Assembly (NCBI RefSeq): GCF_947494875.1
Contig: NZ_CANLWM010000005.1
Location: forward strand, 353,130 to 417,129
DNA from: an uncultured Williamsia sp.
GTDB taxonomy: Bacteria; Actinomycetota; Actinomycetes; Mycobacteriales; Mycobacteriaceae
Length of the DNA: 64,000 nt
Direction of reading: 5' to 3'
Part shown: positions 42,273 through 54,495 of the stretch, one piece after another
Layout: every line of letters starts with the position of its first letter
Numbering within the stretch: position 1 is the first letter of the stretch
Translations under genes and position numbers: made by a program
The notes under the pieces: model-generated
The model's database searches: none
Seen by the model: only the letters and a program-made list of their open reading frames with translations
Told to the model about the DNA's origin: nothing

Positions 42273-42860
42273 GTGGCGGTACGAGCTATCCGGTTGTTCG
42301 GCGACCCGGTCCTGCGGACGCCGACCCCCGAGGTCACCGACTTCGGCCCCGATCTGCACCGCCTCGTCGACGACATGTTCGAGACGATGGACACCCACCA
42401 CGGTGCCGGGCTGGCGGCGCCGCAGGTCGGGGTGAGCACGCGGGTCTTCGTGTTCGACTGCGGCGGACGACGCGGGCACGTCGTCAACCCGGTCTGGACC
42501 GCGGTGGACGACGAGACCCAGACCGGCCCGGAGGGCTGCCTGTCGATCCCCGGGGTGCAGGCCGCGTGCACCCGAGCGGCGCGGGTGCGGGTGCACGGCG
42601 TCGACCGCGACGGCGCGCCGCTGTCCATGGAGGTCGACGGCATCCTCGCCCGCGCGGTGCAGCACGAGACCGACCACCTCGACGGGGTGCTCTTCCCGCA
42701 GCGACTGTCCCCGCAGGCGCGGAGGGCGGCGATGCGCGTCGTCCGCGAGTCCGACTGGTTCGTCGCCGGGGAGACCGTCACCGACACCCCTCGCGGCGGC
42801 CGCGCGGTGTGGGTCGGCGACGGGCAACCTGCCGTCGACACCGCGGAGGCGTTGCGATGA
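42273..42860 (+). CDS. def: Peptide deformylase
   Basis: Removes the formyl group from nascent protein N-termini. 195 residues with all three motifs: [10 protein letters not shown] (44-53, Gln51), EGCLS (87-91, metal ligand Cys89) and QHETDHLDG with His131, Glu132 and His135. A C-terminal extension of about 40 residues ([20 protein letters not shown]) is typical of mycobacterial-type PDF. The GTG has AGGAGG 6 nt upstream. Overlap with fmt is 4 nt, pairing the enzymes that add and remove formyl. Confidence 0.97.
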   Translation: MAVRAIRLFGDPVLRTPTPEVTDFGPDLHRLVDDMFETMDTHHGAGLAAPQVGVSTRVFVFDCGGRRGHVVNPVWTAVDDETQTGPEGCLSIPGVQAACTRAARVRVHGVDRDGAPLSMEVDGILARAVQHETDHLDGVLFPQRLSPQARRAAMRVVRESDWFVAGETVTDTPRGGRAVWVGDGQPAVDTAEALR

Positions 42861-43804
42861 GGATCGTCTTCGCGGGCACACCCGAGCCGGCCGTGCCGTC
42901 GCTGCGGCAGCTGATCGCGTCGCCACACCACGAGGTGGTCGGCGTGCTCACCCGGCCCGACGCTGTCGCCGGCCGCGGACGCACGGTCACCCGGTCACCG
43001 GTCGGGCTCGTCGCCGACGACGAGGGGATCGAGGTCGCCACCCCGCGACGCCTGCGCGATCCCGACGCGCACGAGACCCTGACGCGCTGGGCGCCCGACT
43101 GTGTCGCCGTCGTGGCCTACGGGGCGCTGGTCCCGCCCGATCTGCTCGATCTCCCCCGCCACGGGTGGATCAACCTGCACTTCTCGCTGCTACCGGCCTG
43201 GCGGGGTGCCGCGCCGGTGCAGGCCGCGATCGCCGCGGGCGACGAGTTCACCGGCGCGAGCACCTTCCGCATCGAGGAGGGACTCGACACCGGCCCGGTG
43301 TTCGGGACGCTCACCGAACGCATCCGCCCCGACGACACCAGTGGCGCCCTGCTCGCCCGCCTCGCCGACGCCGGGGCGCACCTCCTCGCCTCGACGCTGG
43401 ACGGCATCGACCGTGGCGAGCTCGTCGCGGTGCCGCAGCCCGCCGACGGCGTCAGCACCGCCCCGAAGATCGAGGTCGCCGACGCCCAGGTGACGTGGAA
43501 CCGTCCCGCGCACGTGGTCGACCGCCTGATCCGCTCCCGCACCCCCGACCCGGGCGCGTGGACCCTGCTCGGTGACACCCGCGTCAAGCTCGGACCGGTC
43601 ACGGTGGCCACCGACGGCGACGTGCCCGACGAGATCGGACCGCTCGCACCCGGCGCGGTCGCGGCGACGAAGAAGGCGGTGTTCGTCGGCACCGCGTCGG
43701 CGCCGGTCCGGCTCGGACAGGTGCAGCCGCCGGGCAAGAAGCCGATCGCCGCGGCCGACTGGGCGCGCGGGGCCCGGCTCGACGCGAACACGGTGTTCGC
43801 GTGA
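42857..43804 (+). CDS. fmt: Methionyl-tRNA formyltransferase
   Basis: Formylates initiator Met-tRNA with 10-formyl-THF. 315 residues. N-terminal [16 protein letters not shown], catalytic [17 protein letters not shown] with the SLLPxxRG signature and upstream Asn/His, and a C-terminal OB-like domain with KLGPVTVA. The start ATG overlaps def and the stop overlaps rsmB (GTGA). Standard length and complete. Confidence 0.97.
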   Translation: MRIVFAGTPEPAVPSLRQLIASPHHEVVGVLTRPDAVAGRGRTVTRSPVGLVADDEGIEVATPRRLRDPDAHETLTRWAPDCVAVVAYGALVPPDLLDLPRHGWINLHFSLLPAWRGAAPVQAAIAAGDEFTGASTFRIEEGLDTGPVFGTLTERIRPDDTSGALLARLADAGAHLLASTLDGIDRGELVAVPQPADGVSTAPKIEVADAQVTWNRPAHVVDRLIRSRTPDPGAWTLLGDTRVKLGPVTVATDGDVPDEIGPLAPGAVAATKKAVFVGTASAPVRLGQVQPPGKKPIAAADWARGARLDANTVFA

Positions 43805-45225
43805 CCCGCCCGGCGCACCTGCGCGACAAGCCCGTCGACGCCGCCCGCGCGGTCGCGCGCGACGTGCTGCGCGCCGTCCGGGAGCGGGACTCCTACGCCA
43901 ACCTCGTCCTGCCCCGGTTGTTGCGCGAACGCCACATCACCGGTCGCGATGCCGCGTTCGCCACCGAGCTCGCCTACGGCACCTGCCGTGCCGCCGGGGT
44001 CCTCGACGAGGTGATCGCCGCCGCGGCTCGTCGCCCCGTCGCCGAGATCGACCCGACGCTGCTCGACGTGCTCCGGCTCGGCACCTACCAGTTGCTGCGC
44101 ACCCGCGTGGGGTCCCATGCGGCGGTGTCCACCTCGGTCGACCTCGTGCGGTCCGAGGCGGGACAGGGTCCCGCCGGCTTCTGCAACGCGGTGCTGCGCA
44201 AGGTCTCCCAGCGCGACGACGAACTGTGGACCGAGGAGCTCGCCCCGCCGATCGCGGACGACCTCGTCGGCCACCTGGCGTTCCGGTACGCGCACCCGCG
44301 ATGGGTCGCCGAGGTGTTCGCCGACGCCTTGAGCACGCCCGAGCGTCGTGTCGGGGCGGGCGAACTGCAGGCCGCTCTCTCCGCCGACGACGAGCGGCCC
44401 GAGGTGCACCTCGTCGCCCGGCCGGGGTTGATCACGGCCGATGAGCTCGCCGCGGTCACCGGGGGCGACGTCGGGCGGTGGTCGCCGTATTGCGTATACC
44501 TGCCCGGCGGCGATCCCGGTGATCTCGACGCCGTCCGCGAGCACCTGGCCGGGGTGCAGGACGAGGGATCGCAGCTGGTGGCCCGGGCACTGTCGCTCGC
44601 GCCGGTCGACGGGCCGGACTCCGGCCGCTGGCTCGACCTCTGTGCCGGGCCGGGGGGCAAGGCGGCGCTGCTGGGGGCGCTCGCCGACATCGACGGCGCC
44701 CACCTCGACGCGGTCGAACCCGCCGAGCACCGCGCCGAGCTCATCCGGCAGGCGACGGACGGACTGCCCGTCACCGTGCACGTCGCCGACGGTCGCGACA
44801 GCGGTCTCACCCCCGGCTACGACCGCATCCTCGTCGACGCGCCGTGCACCGGCCTGGGTTCGCTGCGGCGTCGACCCGAGGCCCGCTGGCGACGGACCCC
44901 CGACGACGTCGCGCCCCTCGTCGACCTGCAACGACAGCTGCTGCGCGCGGCGGTCGGTCTGCTGCGGCCGGGCGGAGCGCTGGTCTACTCGACGTGCTCA
45001 CCGCATCCCGCCGAGACCCGCGGCGTCGTGGAGGCGGTGGTCGCCGAGACCGGTGCCCGCGTGCTCGACGCCCGCCCGGTCGTCGGCGTCGACGCCGGGG
45101 ACGGGCCGATCGAGGGCACCGTCCAGATGTGGCCGCATCGGCACGGGACCGACGCGATGTTCCTGGCGCTGCTCACCGTCCCCGCCGCGGCGACCGACGA
45201 CGGTCCCGGCGACCCGGCCTCATAG
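43801..45225 (+). CDS. rsmB: 16S rRNA (cytosine-C5) methyltransferase RsmB/Sun
   Basis: 474 residues. Residues 1-about 150 are a NusB-like RNA-binding domain ([21 protein letters not shown]); the rest is a SAM-dependent methyltransferase with [17 protein letters not shown] (SAM loop), catalytic Cys349 in [18 protein letters not shown] and the second cysteine Cys399 in [10 protein letters not shown]. It methylates C967 (E. coli number) of 16S rRNA. Its TAG stop (45223-45225) is the first half of the rpe -10 hexamer. Confidence 0.95.
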   Translation: MTRPAHLRDKPVDAARAVARDVLRAVRERDSYANLVLPRLLRERHITGRDAAFATELAYGTCRAAGVLDEVIAAAARRPVAEIDPTLLDVLRLGTYQLLRTRVGSHAAVSTSVDLVRSEAGQGPAGFCNAVLRKVSQRDDELWTEELAPPIADDLVGHLAFRYAHPRWVAEVFADALSTPERRVGAGELQAALSADDERPEVHLVARPGLITADELAAVTGGDVGRWSPYCVYLPGGDPGDLDAVREHLAGVQDEGSQLVARALSLAPVDGPDSGRWLDLCAGPGGKAALLGALADIDGAHLDAVEPAEHRAELIRQATDGLPVTVHVADGRDSGLTPGYDRILVDAPCTGLGSLRRRPEARWRRTPDDVAPLVDLQRQLLRAAVGLLRPGGALVYSTCSPHPAETRGVVEAVVAETGARVLDARPVVGVDAGDGPIEGTVQMWPHRHGTDAMFLALLTVPAAATDDGPGDPAS

Positions 45226-45228
45226 ACT
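45223..45228 (+). promoter_or_regulatory. TAGACT -10, likely leaderless start of rpe
   Basis: The hexamer includes the rsmB stop codon and ends 7 nt before the rpe ATG. No Shine-Dalgarno sequence is present. Confidence 0.5.
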
Positions 45229-45235
45229 GCGCGCC

Positions 45236-45925
45236 ATGCCTGCCGACGCCTCCGCGCGCCCCGATCAGCCGATGATCGCGCCGTCGATCCTGTCCGCCGA
45301 CTTCGCCAACCTGGCCGCCGAGGCCGACGCCGTCCGCGGCAGCGACTGGCTGCACGTCGACGTGATGGACGCGCATTTCGTGCCGAACCTGACGCTGGGA
45401 CTGCCCGTGGTGCAGAGCCTCCTCGGGGCGACCGACATCCCCATCGACTGCCACCTCATGATCGAGGACCCGGGGCGATGGGCACCGCCCTACGCCGAGG
45501 CCGGCGCCCACAACGTCACCTTCCACGCCGAGGCCACGAACGACCCGACCGCGGTCGCCCGCGACATCCGCGCCGCCGGGGCGAAGGCGGGCCTGAGCAT
45601 CAAGCCCGGCACCGCGCTGGACCCGTACCTGGAGATCCTGCCGTCGTTCGACACGCTGCTCGTGATGAGCGTCGAGCCCGGCTTCGGCGGCCAGTCGTTC
45701 ATGCCCGAGGTGCTCGACAAGGTCCGCACGCTGCGCACCCGGATCGACAGCGACGGCCTGCGGATCCTCGTCGAGATCGACGGGGGCATCAACGCCGACA
45801 CCATCGAGCAGGCCGCCGTGGCCGGCGTCGACTGCTTCGTCGCGGGCTCGGCCGTGTACGGCGCCGACGACCCCGCCGCAGCCGTCTCCGCGCTGCGCGC
45901 ACAGGCCGCCCGCGCCCGCGGCTGA
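45236..45925 (+). CDS. rpe: Ribulose-phosphate 3-epimerase
   Basis: Interconverts ribulose-5-P and xylulose-5-P in the pentose phosphate pathway. 229 residues, TIM barrel. Conserved [28 protein letters not shown] (Asp acid-base and His ligand), [20 protein letters not shown] and EIDGGIN (second Asp) are all present. The ATG at 45236 is preceded by TAGACT 7 nt up. The gene lies upstream of ribD by 4 nt; ribulose-5-P is also a riboflavin precursor, which may explain the linkage. Confidence 0.97.
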   Translation: MPADASARPDQPMIAPSILSADFANLAAEADAVRGSDWLHVDVMDAHFVPNLTLGLPVVQSLLGATDIPIDCHLMIEDPGRWAPPYAEAGAHNVTFHAEATNDPTAVARDIRAAGAKAGLSIKPGTALDPYLEILPSFDTLLVMSVEPGFGGQSFMPEVLDKVRTLRTRIDSDGLRILVEIDGGINADTIEQAAVAGVDCFVAGSAVYGADDPAAAVSALRAQAARARG

Positions 45926-45929
45926 CCCC

Positions 45930-46964
45930 ATGGCACCCGACCCGCGCGGAGCCCGTCCGGTCGACCTCGGTGCCGCGATGGCTCTCGCGCTCGAGCAGGG
46001 GCTCGCCGCGTGCGGGATCAGCACCCCGAACCCGCCGGTCGGGGCCGTCGTCCTCGACGGCGACGGCGTCGTCGTGGGGGCAGGACACACCCAGCCGGTG
46101 GGCGGCCCGCACGCCGAGGTGATGGCCCTGCGCCAGGCCGGGACCGCCGCCCGCGGCGGTACGGCCGTGGTCACCCTCGAGCCGTGCGACCACGTCGGAC
46201 GCACCGGTCCGTGCACCGGTGCACTTCTCGACGCCGGCGTCGCCCGGGTGGTCTACGCCGCCGACGATCCAGACCCGGTGGCCGGCGGGGGAGCGCGGAC
46301 GCTGCGCGCGGCCGGGGTCGACGTGGTCGCCGGTGAGTCCGCGGATGCCGCCACCGCCGGCGCGCTGGCCGGATGGTTGCACCGACGCCGTACCGGCCGA
46401 CCGCGCGTGACCGCGAAGATCGCCGCCACTCTCGACGGGCGGGTCGCCGCCCCCGACGGCACCAGTCGCTGGATCACCGGCCCGGTGGCCCGGGAGCATG
46501 TCCACGCGGAGCGCGCTCGGATCGACGCGATCGTCGTGGGCACCGGCACGGTGCGCGTCGACGACCCCGAACTGACAGCCCGCCACGCCGACGGGACCCT
46601 CCGGCACCGACAACCCCGTCGGATCGTGCTGGGGCGCGGCGGCATCCCCGACGACGCGCGCCTCCGCGGGGCCGGTGATCCCCCGGTGGAGGTCCTCTCC
46701 CACGACCCCCACGACGTGCTGGCCGCCGCCGGGGACGCCCTCGACGTCCTCGTCGAGGGCGGGCCCACCGTGCTCGGCGCGTTCTTCGCGGCCGGCCTCG
46801 TCGACCGCGTGCGGGTCTACCTCGCCCCGACCGTGCTCGGCGCCGGACGCGCCGCCGTCGACGACGTGACCGTCGGGACCCTCACCGATGCCCACCGCAT
46901 GCGGCGGGAGTCGGTGCTGGAGCTGGGTGACGACATTCTCATCACGCTGGTCGCAACGCGCTGA
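45930..46964 (+). CDS. ribD: Bifunctional riboflavin deaminase/reductase RibD
   Basis: Second and third steps of riboflavin synthesis. 344 residues. The deaminase domain (1-about 145) has zinc ligands His61, Cys86 and Cys95 with catalytic Glu63 (GGPHAEVMAL, EPCDHVGRTGPC). The reductase domain (about 150-344) has TAKIAATLDGRVA, ITGPVAREHVHAERARIDA and VEGGPTVLGAF. The ATG begins 4 nt after rpe. It ends before the FMN riboswitch, so it is read from the upstream promoter and not under the riboswitch. Confidence 0.96.
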   Translation: MAPDPRGARPVDLGAAMALALEQGLAACGISTPNPPVGAVVLDGDGVVVGAGHTQPVGGPHAEVMALRQAGTAARGGTAVVTLEPCDHVGRTGPCTGALLDAGVARVVYAADDPDPVAGGGARTLRAAGVDVVAGESADAATAGALAGWLHRRRTGRPRVTAKIAATLDGRVAAPDGTSRWITGPVAREHVHAERARIDAIVVGTGTVRVDDPELTARHADGTLRHRQPRRIVLGRGGIPDDARLRGAGDPPVEVLSHDPHDVLAAAGDALDVLVEGGPTVLGAFFAAGLVDRVRVYLAPTVLGAGRAAVDDVTVGTLTDAHRMRRESVLELGDDILITLVATR

Positions 46965-47012
46965 CCGGCGGTTTCAGGGTGAGCGCGCTCCGATCCGATC
47001 CGTTCGCTGTGC

Positions 47013-47018
47013 TAGCGT
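47013..47018 (+). promoter_or_regulatory. TAGCGT -10 upstream of the FMN riboswitch
   Basis: TAGCGT lies 12 nt before the riboswitch core, giving a start near 47025 so that the aptamer is at the 5' end of the ribE transcript. Confidence 0.45.
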
Positions 47019-47030
47019 CGAATCAGCGAG

Positions 47031-47173
47031 TTCTCAGGGCGGGGTGCGATTCCCCACCGGCGGTGACGGCCCACGGGTCGAAGCCCGCGAGCGCCCGGAT
47101 CCTCACCGGTCCGGGGTCAGCAGATCCGGTGTGATTCCGGAGCCGACGGTCACAGTCCGGATGAGAGAGAACG
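47031..47173 (+). ncRNA. FMN riboswitch (RFN element)
   Basis: All conserved blocks of the RFN aptamer are present in order: AGGGCGGGGTGCGATTCCCC (47036-47055), ACCGGCGGTGA (47056-47066), AAGCCCGCGAGC (47081-47092), a variable hairpin with GGTCCGGGGTCAGCAGATCC, GGTGTGATTCCGGAGCCGACGG (47128 on, one base off the usual GGTGAGATTCC), and GTCCGGATGAGAGAGAA (47156-47172). It senses FMN and controls ribE-ribBA-ribH. Confidence 0.97.
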
Positions 47174-47176
47174 GTC

Positions 47177-47228
47177 GTGGCCGCCATGGCCACCGGACGT
47201 GCTTCCCTGAGCTGACGACAGGAGGCAC
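47177..47228 (+). promoter_or_regulatory. Expression platform hiding the ribE ribosome site
   Basis: GTGCTTCC (47199-47206) can pair with GGAGGCAC (47221-47228) over 8 bp, one G-T, closing the GGAGG of ribE in a 14-nt-loop hairpin. Upstream is another hairpin GTGGCC-GCCAT-GGCCAC (47177-47193). There is no T-run, so control is probably of translation. Confidence 0.65.
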
Positions 47229-47229
47229 G

Positions 47230-47867
47230 GTGTTCACCGGGATCATCGAGGAACGTGGCGAGATCGTGCGCCGCGAGGACCTCACGGACGCGGCCCGATT
47301 CGTCATCCGGGGCCCGCTCGTCACCAGCGACGCCTCCCACGGCGACTCCATCGCCGTCAACGGCGTCTGTCTCACCGTCGTCTCCGCGCCCACCGACGGC
47401 ACCTTCGCCGTCGACGTCATGGCCGAGACGCTGCGACGCAGTTCGCTGACCGCCCTCGACGCGGGTGCACCCGTCAACCTCGAGCGCGCGATGGCCGCGG
47501 GTGGGCGCTTCGGCGGCCACATCGTGCAGGGCCACGTCGACGGCACGGGCACCGTCGCCGCGATCAGCCCGTCGAAGAACTGGACCGTCATCCGCATCGC
47601 GATCCCCGCAGACCTCGCCCGCTACGTCGTCGAGAAGGGGTCGATCACCGTCGACGGGGTGTCGCTGACGGTCTCGGCCACCCCGCCCGACCCGACCGGC
47701 GACAGCTGGTTCGAGATCTCCCTCATACCCACGACCCTGGACGTCACCACGCTGGGTCGACTCGCGCTGGGGGACACTGTCAACCTGGAGGTCGACGTAA
47801 TCGCGAAGTACGTCGAACGACTGGCCGTCCCGCACGCGCGGACGCAGCACGAGAGCGAGGCGTCGGC

Positions 47868-47871
<4 letters not shown>
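47230..47871 (+). CDS. ribE: Riboflavin synthase alpha chain
   Basis: Dismutates 6,7-dimethyl-8-ribityllumazine to riboflavin. 213 residues, two lumazine-binding repeats: the first starts [13 protein letters not shown] (GTG start), the second about residue 97 with [15 protein letters not shown] and ends [25 protein letters not shown]. The GTG follows GGAGG by 4 nt, inside the riboswitch platform. Long upstream in-frame translation through the riboswitch is not coding. Overlaps ribBA by 4 nt. Also called ribC in mycobacteria. Confidence 0.97.
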
Positions 47872-50124
<2,253 letters not shown>

Positions 50125-50168
50125 TCCAGGGACAGACTGACTGACAGGCACACCCCGCCCGGTCCCAC

Positions 50169-50328
50169 CCCGTCGAGTGGGCGCCAGGACCCGTCGAGTG
50201 GGCGCGAGGACCCGTCGAGTGGGCGGCGGGACCCGTCGAGTGGGCGCGAGCGGCCTCGATGAGCCGCCGAACGCCCAGTCGACCTCTCCAGCCGCCCACT
50301 CGACGTCTCCAGCTGCCCAGTCGACGGG
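50169..50328. repeat. 4 direct + 3 inverted copies of a 21-bp-spaced repeat
   Basis: Copies of CCCGTCGAGTGGGCG start at 50169, 50190, 50211 and 50232; inverted copies (CGCCCA-S-TCGACNNN) start at 50272, 50293 and 50314. The period is exactly 21 bp on both sides and the centre is near 50259. The third base of the core varies as GAGTGG or GACTGG. RNA or single-stranded DNA from it would fold into a long imperfect hairpin. It lies in the 217-nt gap between two convergent genes and probably also terminates transcription. Confidence 0.9.
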
Positions 50329-50341
50329 TGGAACCGGTCGC

Positions 50342-52327
50342 TCAGCGGGTGTCGCCTGCGACGACCCCTTCGCGGCGGGGGTCGGCGCCACCGATCCAGC
50401 CGTCGCCGTCGCGCATGATCGCGCCGAGACCGGAGCTCTGGTCGGCCACCGACACCTGATGGCCCTTCGCGCGCAGCTGCTGCACCAGCGGGTCCTGATC
50501 GCCGTTGTCGGCGGCGTCGATGTCGGGGTGCTCGCCGCCGACGTTCGTGGTCGGTGAGTTCGCGGCCCCGAAGTCGACGGCGCCGACAGCCTGCTGGGGG
50601 TCGAGGCCCCAGTCGAGCATCGCCACGAGCGTCTTCACGACGAACCGGATGATGACCGACCCACCGGGCGAACCCATCGTCCCGACGGGCGATCCGCGGG
50701 AGCCGTCGGGTTGCGCGGCGAAGAGCAGCGTCGGGGACATCGAACTGCGCGGCCGCTTCCCAGGCGCGACGCGGTTCGCCAGCGGCCGACCGTCGTCACC
50801 GGTCGGGGCGGCGGAGAAGTCGGTCAGCTGGTTGTTGAGCACGAACCCGTCGACGAGGTGGAACGACCCGAACGACGACTCGACGGTCGTCGTCATCGAC
50901 GCCATGTTCCCCTGCCGGTCGACGATGGAGATCTGGCTGGTGCCGTGCTCGGGGGTGTCACGCCCGACGGGCACGTCGCCGAGGTCCCCATGCTTCGCGG
51001 TCCCCATGGACCGGTTCGGGTCGATCAGTGCCGCGCGGGCCTTCAGGTACGCCGGGTTCAGCAGCGCCGCCGGCGACCCACCGGGCAGGGGGACGAAATC
51101 GGTGTCGGCGACGTAGGCGTCGCGGTCGGCGTAGGCGAGCCGCTCGGCCTCGGAGATCAGGTGCACGGCCTCGGCGGTCGGCCGTCCGCCGTTACGGTCG
51201 AGGTCGGTGGGTCGCTGCTTCGCGAGGTCGAACGACGAGAGCATGCCCAGCGTCGAGGCCACGGTGATCCCGCCCGACGAGGGCGGCGGCATGCCGCACA
51301 ACACGTGGTCCCGATACCGCGTGCACAGCGCGGTGCGCTTCTTCGCCTGGTATCCGGCCAGATCGGCGAGCGTGGTGACGCCCGGGGTCATGGGCGTGGG
51401 CGCGCCGGTGGGGGACAGCCGCGTCGTGCGCCCGATCGCCTCGACGACGTCGCGCGCGATGGCGCCGGTGTAGAAGGCGTCGGGTCCGTCGGAGGCGATG
51501 GCGCCCAACGTCTTCGCGTACGCCGGGTTGGTCAGGACGGTGCCCGCGCGCTTCGGTGCGCCGTCGGGCTCCAGCAGGTACGACCGCGCCTGCTCGTCCG
51601 ACGCGAGGTCGTCGCGGCTGTCGGCGATGGCCGCGGCCATGCGGGGACTGATCGCGAAACCGTTGTCCGACAGTGCGATCGCCGGGTCGAACAACGACCG
51701 CCACGACTTCGCACCGTGGTCGTCATGGGCCATCTGCAGCATGCGGAGCACGCCGGGGGTCCCGATGGACCGTCCACTCGCCCGCGCCGACGGGATCGGG
51801 GTACGGGGGTCGACCGGGCTGATCTGTCGGAGGTACTCGCCGGTCGCCGCCGCAGGCGCGGTCTCGCGGCCGTCGTAGGCCTGCACCGAGTTCGACGCCC
51901 TGTCGAAGTAGACGAGGAACGCGCCCCCACCGATCCCGGTGGCCTGCGGTTCGACGAGCCCGAGCACCGCCTGCGCGGCCACGAGACCGTCGGCAGCGGT
52001 GCCACCGTCGGCGACCACCTCGCACGCCGCCCGGGTGGCGAGCGGATTCGCGGTCACCACCGCGAACGATCTCGTCCGCACCGGGGCCAGGCCCGCGCGG
52101 TATCCGGTCGCGACCTCCGGGGCCGTGGAGATGTCGCGGGACGACGAGCCCGCCGACGAGGGGGCGCCCGCCGCCGCGGAGGACGCCGGTGCCGCGGTGG
52201 CACACACCCCGGGGCCGGCGGCGTCGGGTGTCGACGACGACGAACACGCCCCGACGCCGAGCGCGACCACGGCGACGAGACACCCGACCCGCACCGCCGA
52301 TCGTGCCGATCGCGACCGTTCCCGCAT
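50342..52327 (-). CDS. ggt: Gamma-glutamyltransferase, predicted lipoprotein
   Basis: 661 residues. Basic start, hydrophobic segment (12-27) and lipobox VGAC with Cys28 predict export and lipid anchoring; a Ser/Ala-rich linker runs to about 65. The N-terminal nucleophile hydrolase core has EVVADGGTAADGLVAAQAVLG and VEPQATGIGGGAFLVY, the autocleavage nucleophile Thr463 in PEHGTSQISIVD, and oxyanion-type MGSPGGSVII. It would cleave glutathione or other gamma-glutamyl peptides outside the membrane. Actinobacteria of this group use mycothiol, so the natural substrate is open. It is divergent from uvrC and convergent with the rib operon; it is absent from this place in M. tuberculosis. Confidence 0.94.
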   Translation of the reverse strand: MRERSRSARSAVRVGCLVAVVALGVGACSSSSTPDAAGPGVCATAAPASSAAAGAPSSAGSSSRDISTAPEVATGYRAGLAPVRTRSFAVVTANPLATRAACEVVADGGTAADGLVAAQAVLGLVEPQATGIGGGAFLVYFDRASNSVQAYDGRETAPAAATGEYLRQISPVDPRTPIPSARASGRSIGTPGVLRMLQMAHDDHGAKSWRSLFDPAIALSDNGFAISPRMAAAIADSRDDLASDEQARSYLLEPDGAPKRAGTVLTNPAYAKTLGAIASDGPDAFYTGAIARDVVEAIGRTTRLSPTGAPTPMTPGVTTLADLAGYQAKKRTALCTRYRDHVLCGMPPPSSGGITVASTLGMLSSFDLAKQRPTDLDRNGGRPTAEAVHLISEAERLAYADRDAYVADTDFVPLPGGSPAALLNPAYLKARAALIDPNRSMGTAKHGDLGDVPVGRDTPEHGTSQISIVDRQGNMASMTTTVESSFGSFHLVDGFVLNNQLTDFSAAPTGDDGRPLANRVAPGKRPRSSMSPTLLFAAQPDGSRGSPVGTMGSPGGSVIIRFVVKTLVAMLDWGLDPQQAVGAVDFGAANSPTTNVGGEHPDIDAADNGDQDPLVQQLRAKGHQVSVADQSSGLGAIMRDGDGWIGGADPRREGVVAGDTR

Positions 52328-52422
52328 GAGGTCCCGCCTTCCCGCCGGGCCGCCCGAGGCACAGGCGCAGGCGGCGTATGTCCCGGCGACGCTAGCCCAC
52401 CCGGGTCGTCGGAGTGGCGTAC

Positions 52423-52428
52423 TAACCT
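52423..52428 (+). promoter_or_regulatory. TAACCT -10, likely leaderless start of uvrC
   Basis: The hexamer (within TACTAACCT) ends 6 nt before the uvrC GTG and no ribosome site is visible. Confidence 0.45.
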
Positions 52429-52434
52429 GGACCG

Positions 52435-54495
52435 GTGCCCGATCCGACCACGTACCGCCCGGCTCCGGGGAGCATCCCCACCGACCCGGGCGTCTACAAG
52501 TTCCGGGATCCCCACGGACGTGTGATCTACGTGGGCAAGGCGAAGAACCTGCGGTCGCGGCTGACCTCGTACTTCCAGGATCTGTCCGGCCTGCACCCCC
52601 GCACCCGCCGCATGGTCACGACCGCCGGCTCGGTCGAGTGGACGGTCGTGACCACCGAGGTGGAGGCGCTGCAACTCGAGTACAACTGGATCAAACAGTT
52701 CGACCCGCGCTTCAACGTCCGCTACCGCGACGACAAGTCGTACCCGATGCTCGCGGTGACCCTCAACGAGGAGTACCCGCGGCTGTTCGTCTACCGCGGG
52801 CCGCGACGCAAGGGAGTCCGCTACTTCGGGCCCTACGCGCACGCCTGGGCGATCCGCGAGACGCTGGATCTCCTGACGCGCGTCTTCCCCGCACGCACCT
52901 GCTCGGCCGGGGTGTTCAAGCGCCACGGTCAGATCGACCGGCCCTGCCTGCTGGGCTACATCGACAAGTGCTCGGCGCCGTGCGTCGGCCGGGTCGACGC
53001 CGCCGAGCACCGGCAGATCGTCGAGGACTTCTGCGACTTCCTCGCCGGGCGCACCGACCGCATGATCCGCAACCTCGAGTCCCAGATGGCCACCGCGGCC
53101 GAGGATCTCGACTTCGAGCGCGCCGCGCGGCTGCGCGACGACGTCGGCGCGCTGAAGCGGGCACTCGAGAAGCAGGCCGTCGTCCTCGGTGACGGCACCG
53201 ACGCCGACGTCATCGCGATGGTCGCCGACGACCTCGAGGTGTCGGTCCAGATGTTCCACGTCCGCGGCGGACGTGTCCGCGGCCAACGGGGGTGGGTCGT
53301 CGAGCGCGTCGACGACCTGTCCGGCCGCGACGACGACGACGACGGATCCGACGGACCCGACCTGTCCGAACAGGTCGCGCAGTTCCTCACCCAGTTCTAC
53401 GGCGAACAGGTCGACCAGGCGTCCACCGTCGCCGACGGCGAGCCCGGTGGTCTCGAGTCGGTGCCGCGCCAGGTCCTGGTTCCGGTGTTGCCGCCCGACG
53501 CCGACGAGTTCTCGACGTGGCTGTCGGGGTTGCGGGGCGCGCACGTGAGTCTGCGGGTGCCGCAACGGGGCGACAAGAAGGCACTCTTCGACACCGTGGC
53601 GCGCAACGCCGGCGAGGCGTTGACACAGCACAAGCTCAAGCGCGCAGGCGATCTCACCACCCGTTCCGCGGCGCTCACCGAGATCCAGGAGACCCTCGGC
53701 CTCGACGACGCGCCGCTGCGCATCGAGTGCATCGACATCTCCCACGTGCAGGGCACCGACGTCGTCGCGTCGCTCGTCGTGTTCGAGGACGGCCTGCCCC
53801 GCAAGTCCGACTACCGGCACTACGGCATCAAGGAGGCCGCCGGCGACGGCCGCAGTGACGACGTCGCGTCGATCGCCGAGGTCACCCGCCGACGGTTCCT
53901 CCGCCACCGCGCCGATGCGCACCGCAGCGACCCGGCAGACCCCTCGGCGACCGTCTCGACCGGCGACGGTCTCGACCCCGCCCTCGACAACGGCGGGGAC
54001 ATGGCGCCCGAGGCCGCGATCGACCCGGCGACCGGCCGACCGCGACGGTTCGCCTACCCGCCCAACCTGTTCGTCGTCGACGGCGGTGGACCCCAGGTCC
54101 GCGCCGCGGCCGACGTCCTCGACGAGCTCGGCGTCACCGACGTCGCGGTGATCGGCCTCGCCAAGCGCCTCGAGGAGGTGTGGACCCCCGACGACGAGGA
54201 CCCGGTGATCTTCCCGCGCACCAGCGAGGCGCTCTTCCTGCTGCAGCGGGTCCGAGACGAGGCGCACCGCTTCGCCATCACCTACCACCGCAGCAAGCGC
54301 AGCAAGCGGATGACGGCCTCCGCGCTCGACGGTGTGCCGGGGCTGGGGGAGACACGGCGCAAGGCGCTGGTGACGCATTTCGGTTCCGTCGCCCGGCTCA
54401 AGCAGGCGTCGGTCGAGGAGATCGCCGGCGTGCCGGGCATCGGCCCGTCCACCGCGGCCGCCGTCCAGCGGGCGCTGGGGGAGCCGGCGTCGTGA
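52435..54495 (+). CDS. uvrC: Excinuclease ABC subunit C
   Basis: Makes both incisions in nucleotide excision repair. 686 residues. GIY-YIG nuclease at about 17-95 ([21 protein letters not shown]); four cysteines 156, 171, 179 and 183 with spacing like the iron-sulfur ligands reported for UvrC; UVR domain near 205-240; RNase H-like nuclease with [20 protein letters not shown] and [10 protein letters not shown]; two helix-hairpin-helix motifs at the C-terminus ([30 protein letters not shown]). A polar insertion of about 50 residues (about 488-537) interrupts the RNase H domain. It overlaps rapZ by 4 nt. Confidence 0.97.
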   Translation: MPDPTTYRPAPGSIPTDPGVYKFRDPHGRVIYVGKAKNLRSRLTSYFQDLSGLHPRTRRMVTTAGSVEWTVVTTEVEALQLEYNWIKQFDPRFNVRYRDDKSYPMLAVTLNEEYPRLFVYRGPRRKGVRYFGPYAHAWAIRETLDLLTRVFPARTCSAGVFKRHGQIDRPCLLGYIDKCSAPCVGRVDAAEHRQIVEDFCDFLAGRTDRMIRNLESQMATAAEDLDFERAARLRDDVGALKRALEKQAVVLGDGTDADVIAMVADDLEVSVQMFHVRGGRVRGQRGWVVERVDDLSGRDDDDDGSDGPDLSEQVAQFLTQFYGEQVDQASTVADGEPGGLESVPRQVLVPVLPPDADEFSTWLSGLRGAHVSLRVPQRGDKKALFDTVARNAGEALTQHKLKRAGDLTTRSAALTEIQETLGLDDAPLRIECIDISHVQGTDVVASLVVFEDGLPRKSDYRHYGIKEAAGDGRSDDVASIAEVTRRRFLRHRADAHRSDPADPSATVSTGDGLDPALDNGGDMAPEAAIDPATGRPRRFAYPPNLFVVDGGGPQVRAAADVLDELGVTDVAVIGLAKRLEEVWTPDDEDPVIFPRTSEALFLLQRVRDEAHRFAITYHRSKRSKRMTASALDGVPGLGETRRKALVTHFGSVARLKQASVEEIAGVPGIGPSTAAAVQRALGEPAS

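Noticed and set aside
46888..47229. N-terminal extension of riboflavin synthase
   Set aside because: The extension is the translation of ribD end and the FMN riboswitch; homologues start at [10 protein letters not shown], which has its own GGAGG.
50169..50328. CRISPR array
   Set aside because: Units are 15 nt with 6-nt spacers and occur in both orientations; there are no unique 30-nt spacers and no cas genes.
50177..50557. A + strand frame reading through the 21-bp repeats with a 7-residue repeat (RTRRVGA)
   Set aside because: The 21-bp period equals 7 codons so any frame gives peptide repeats; it runs antisense into ggt and has no ribosome site.
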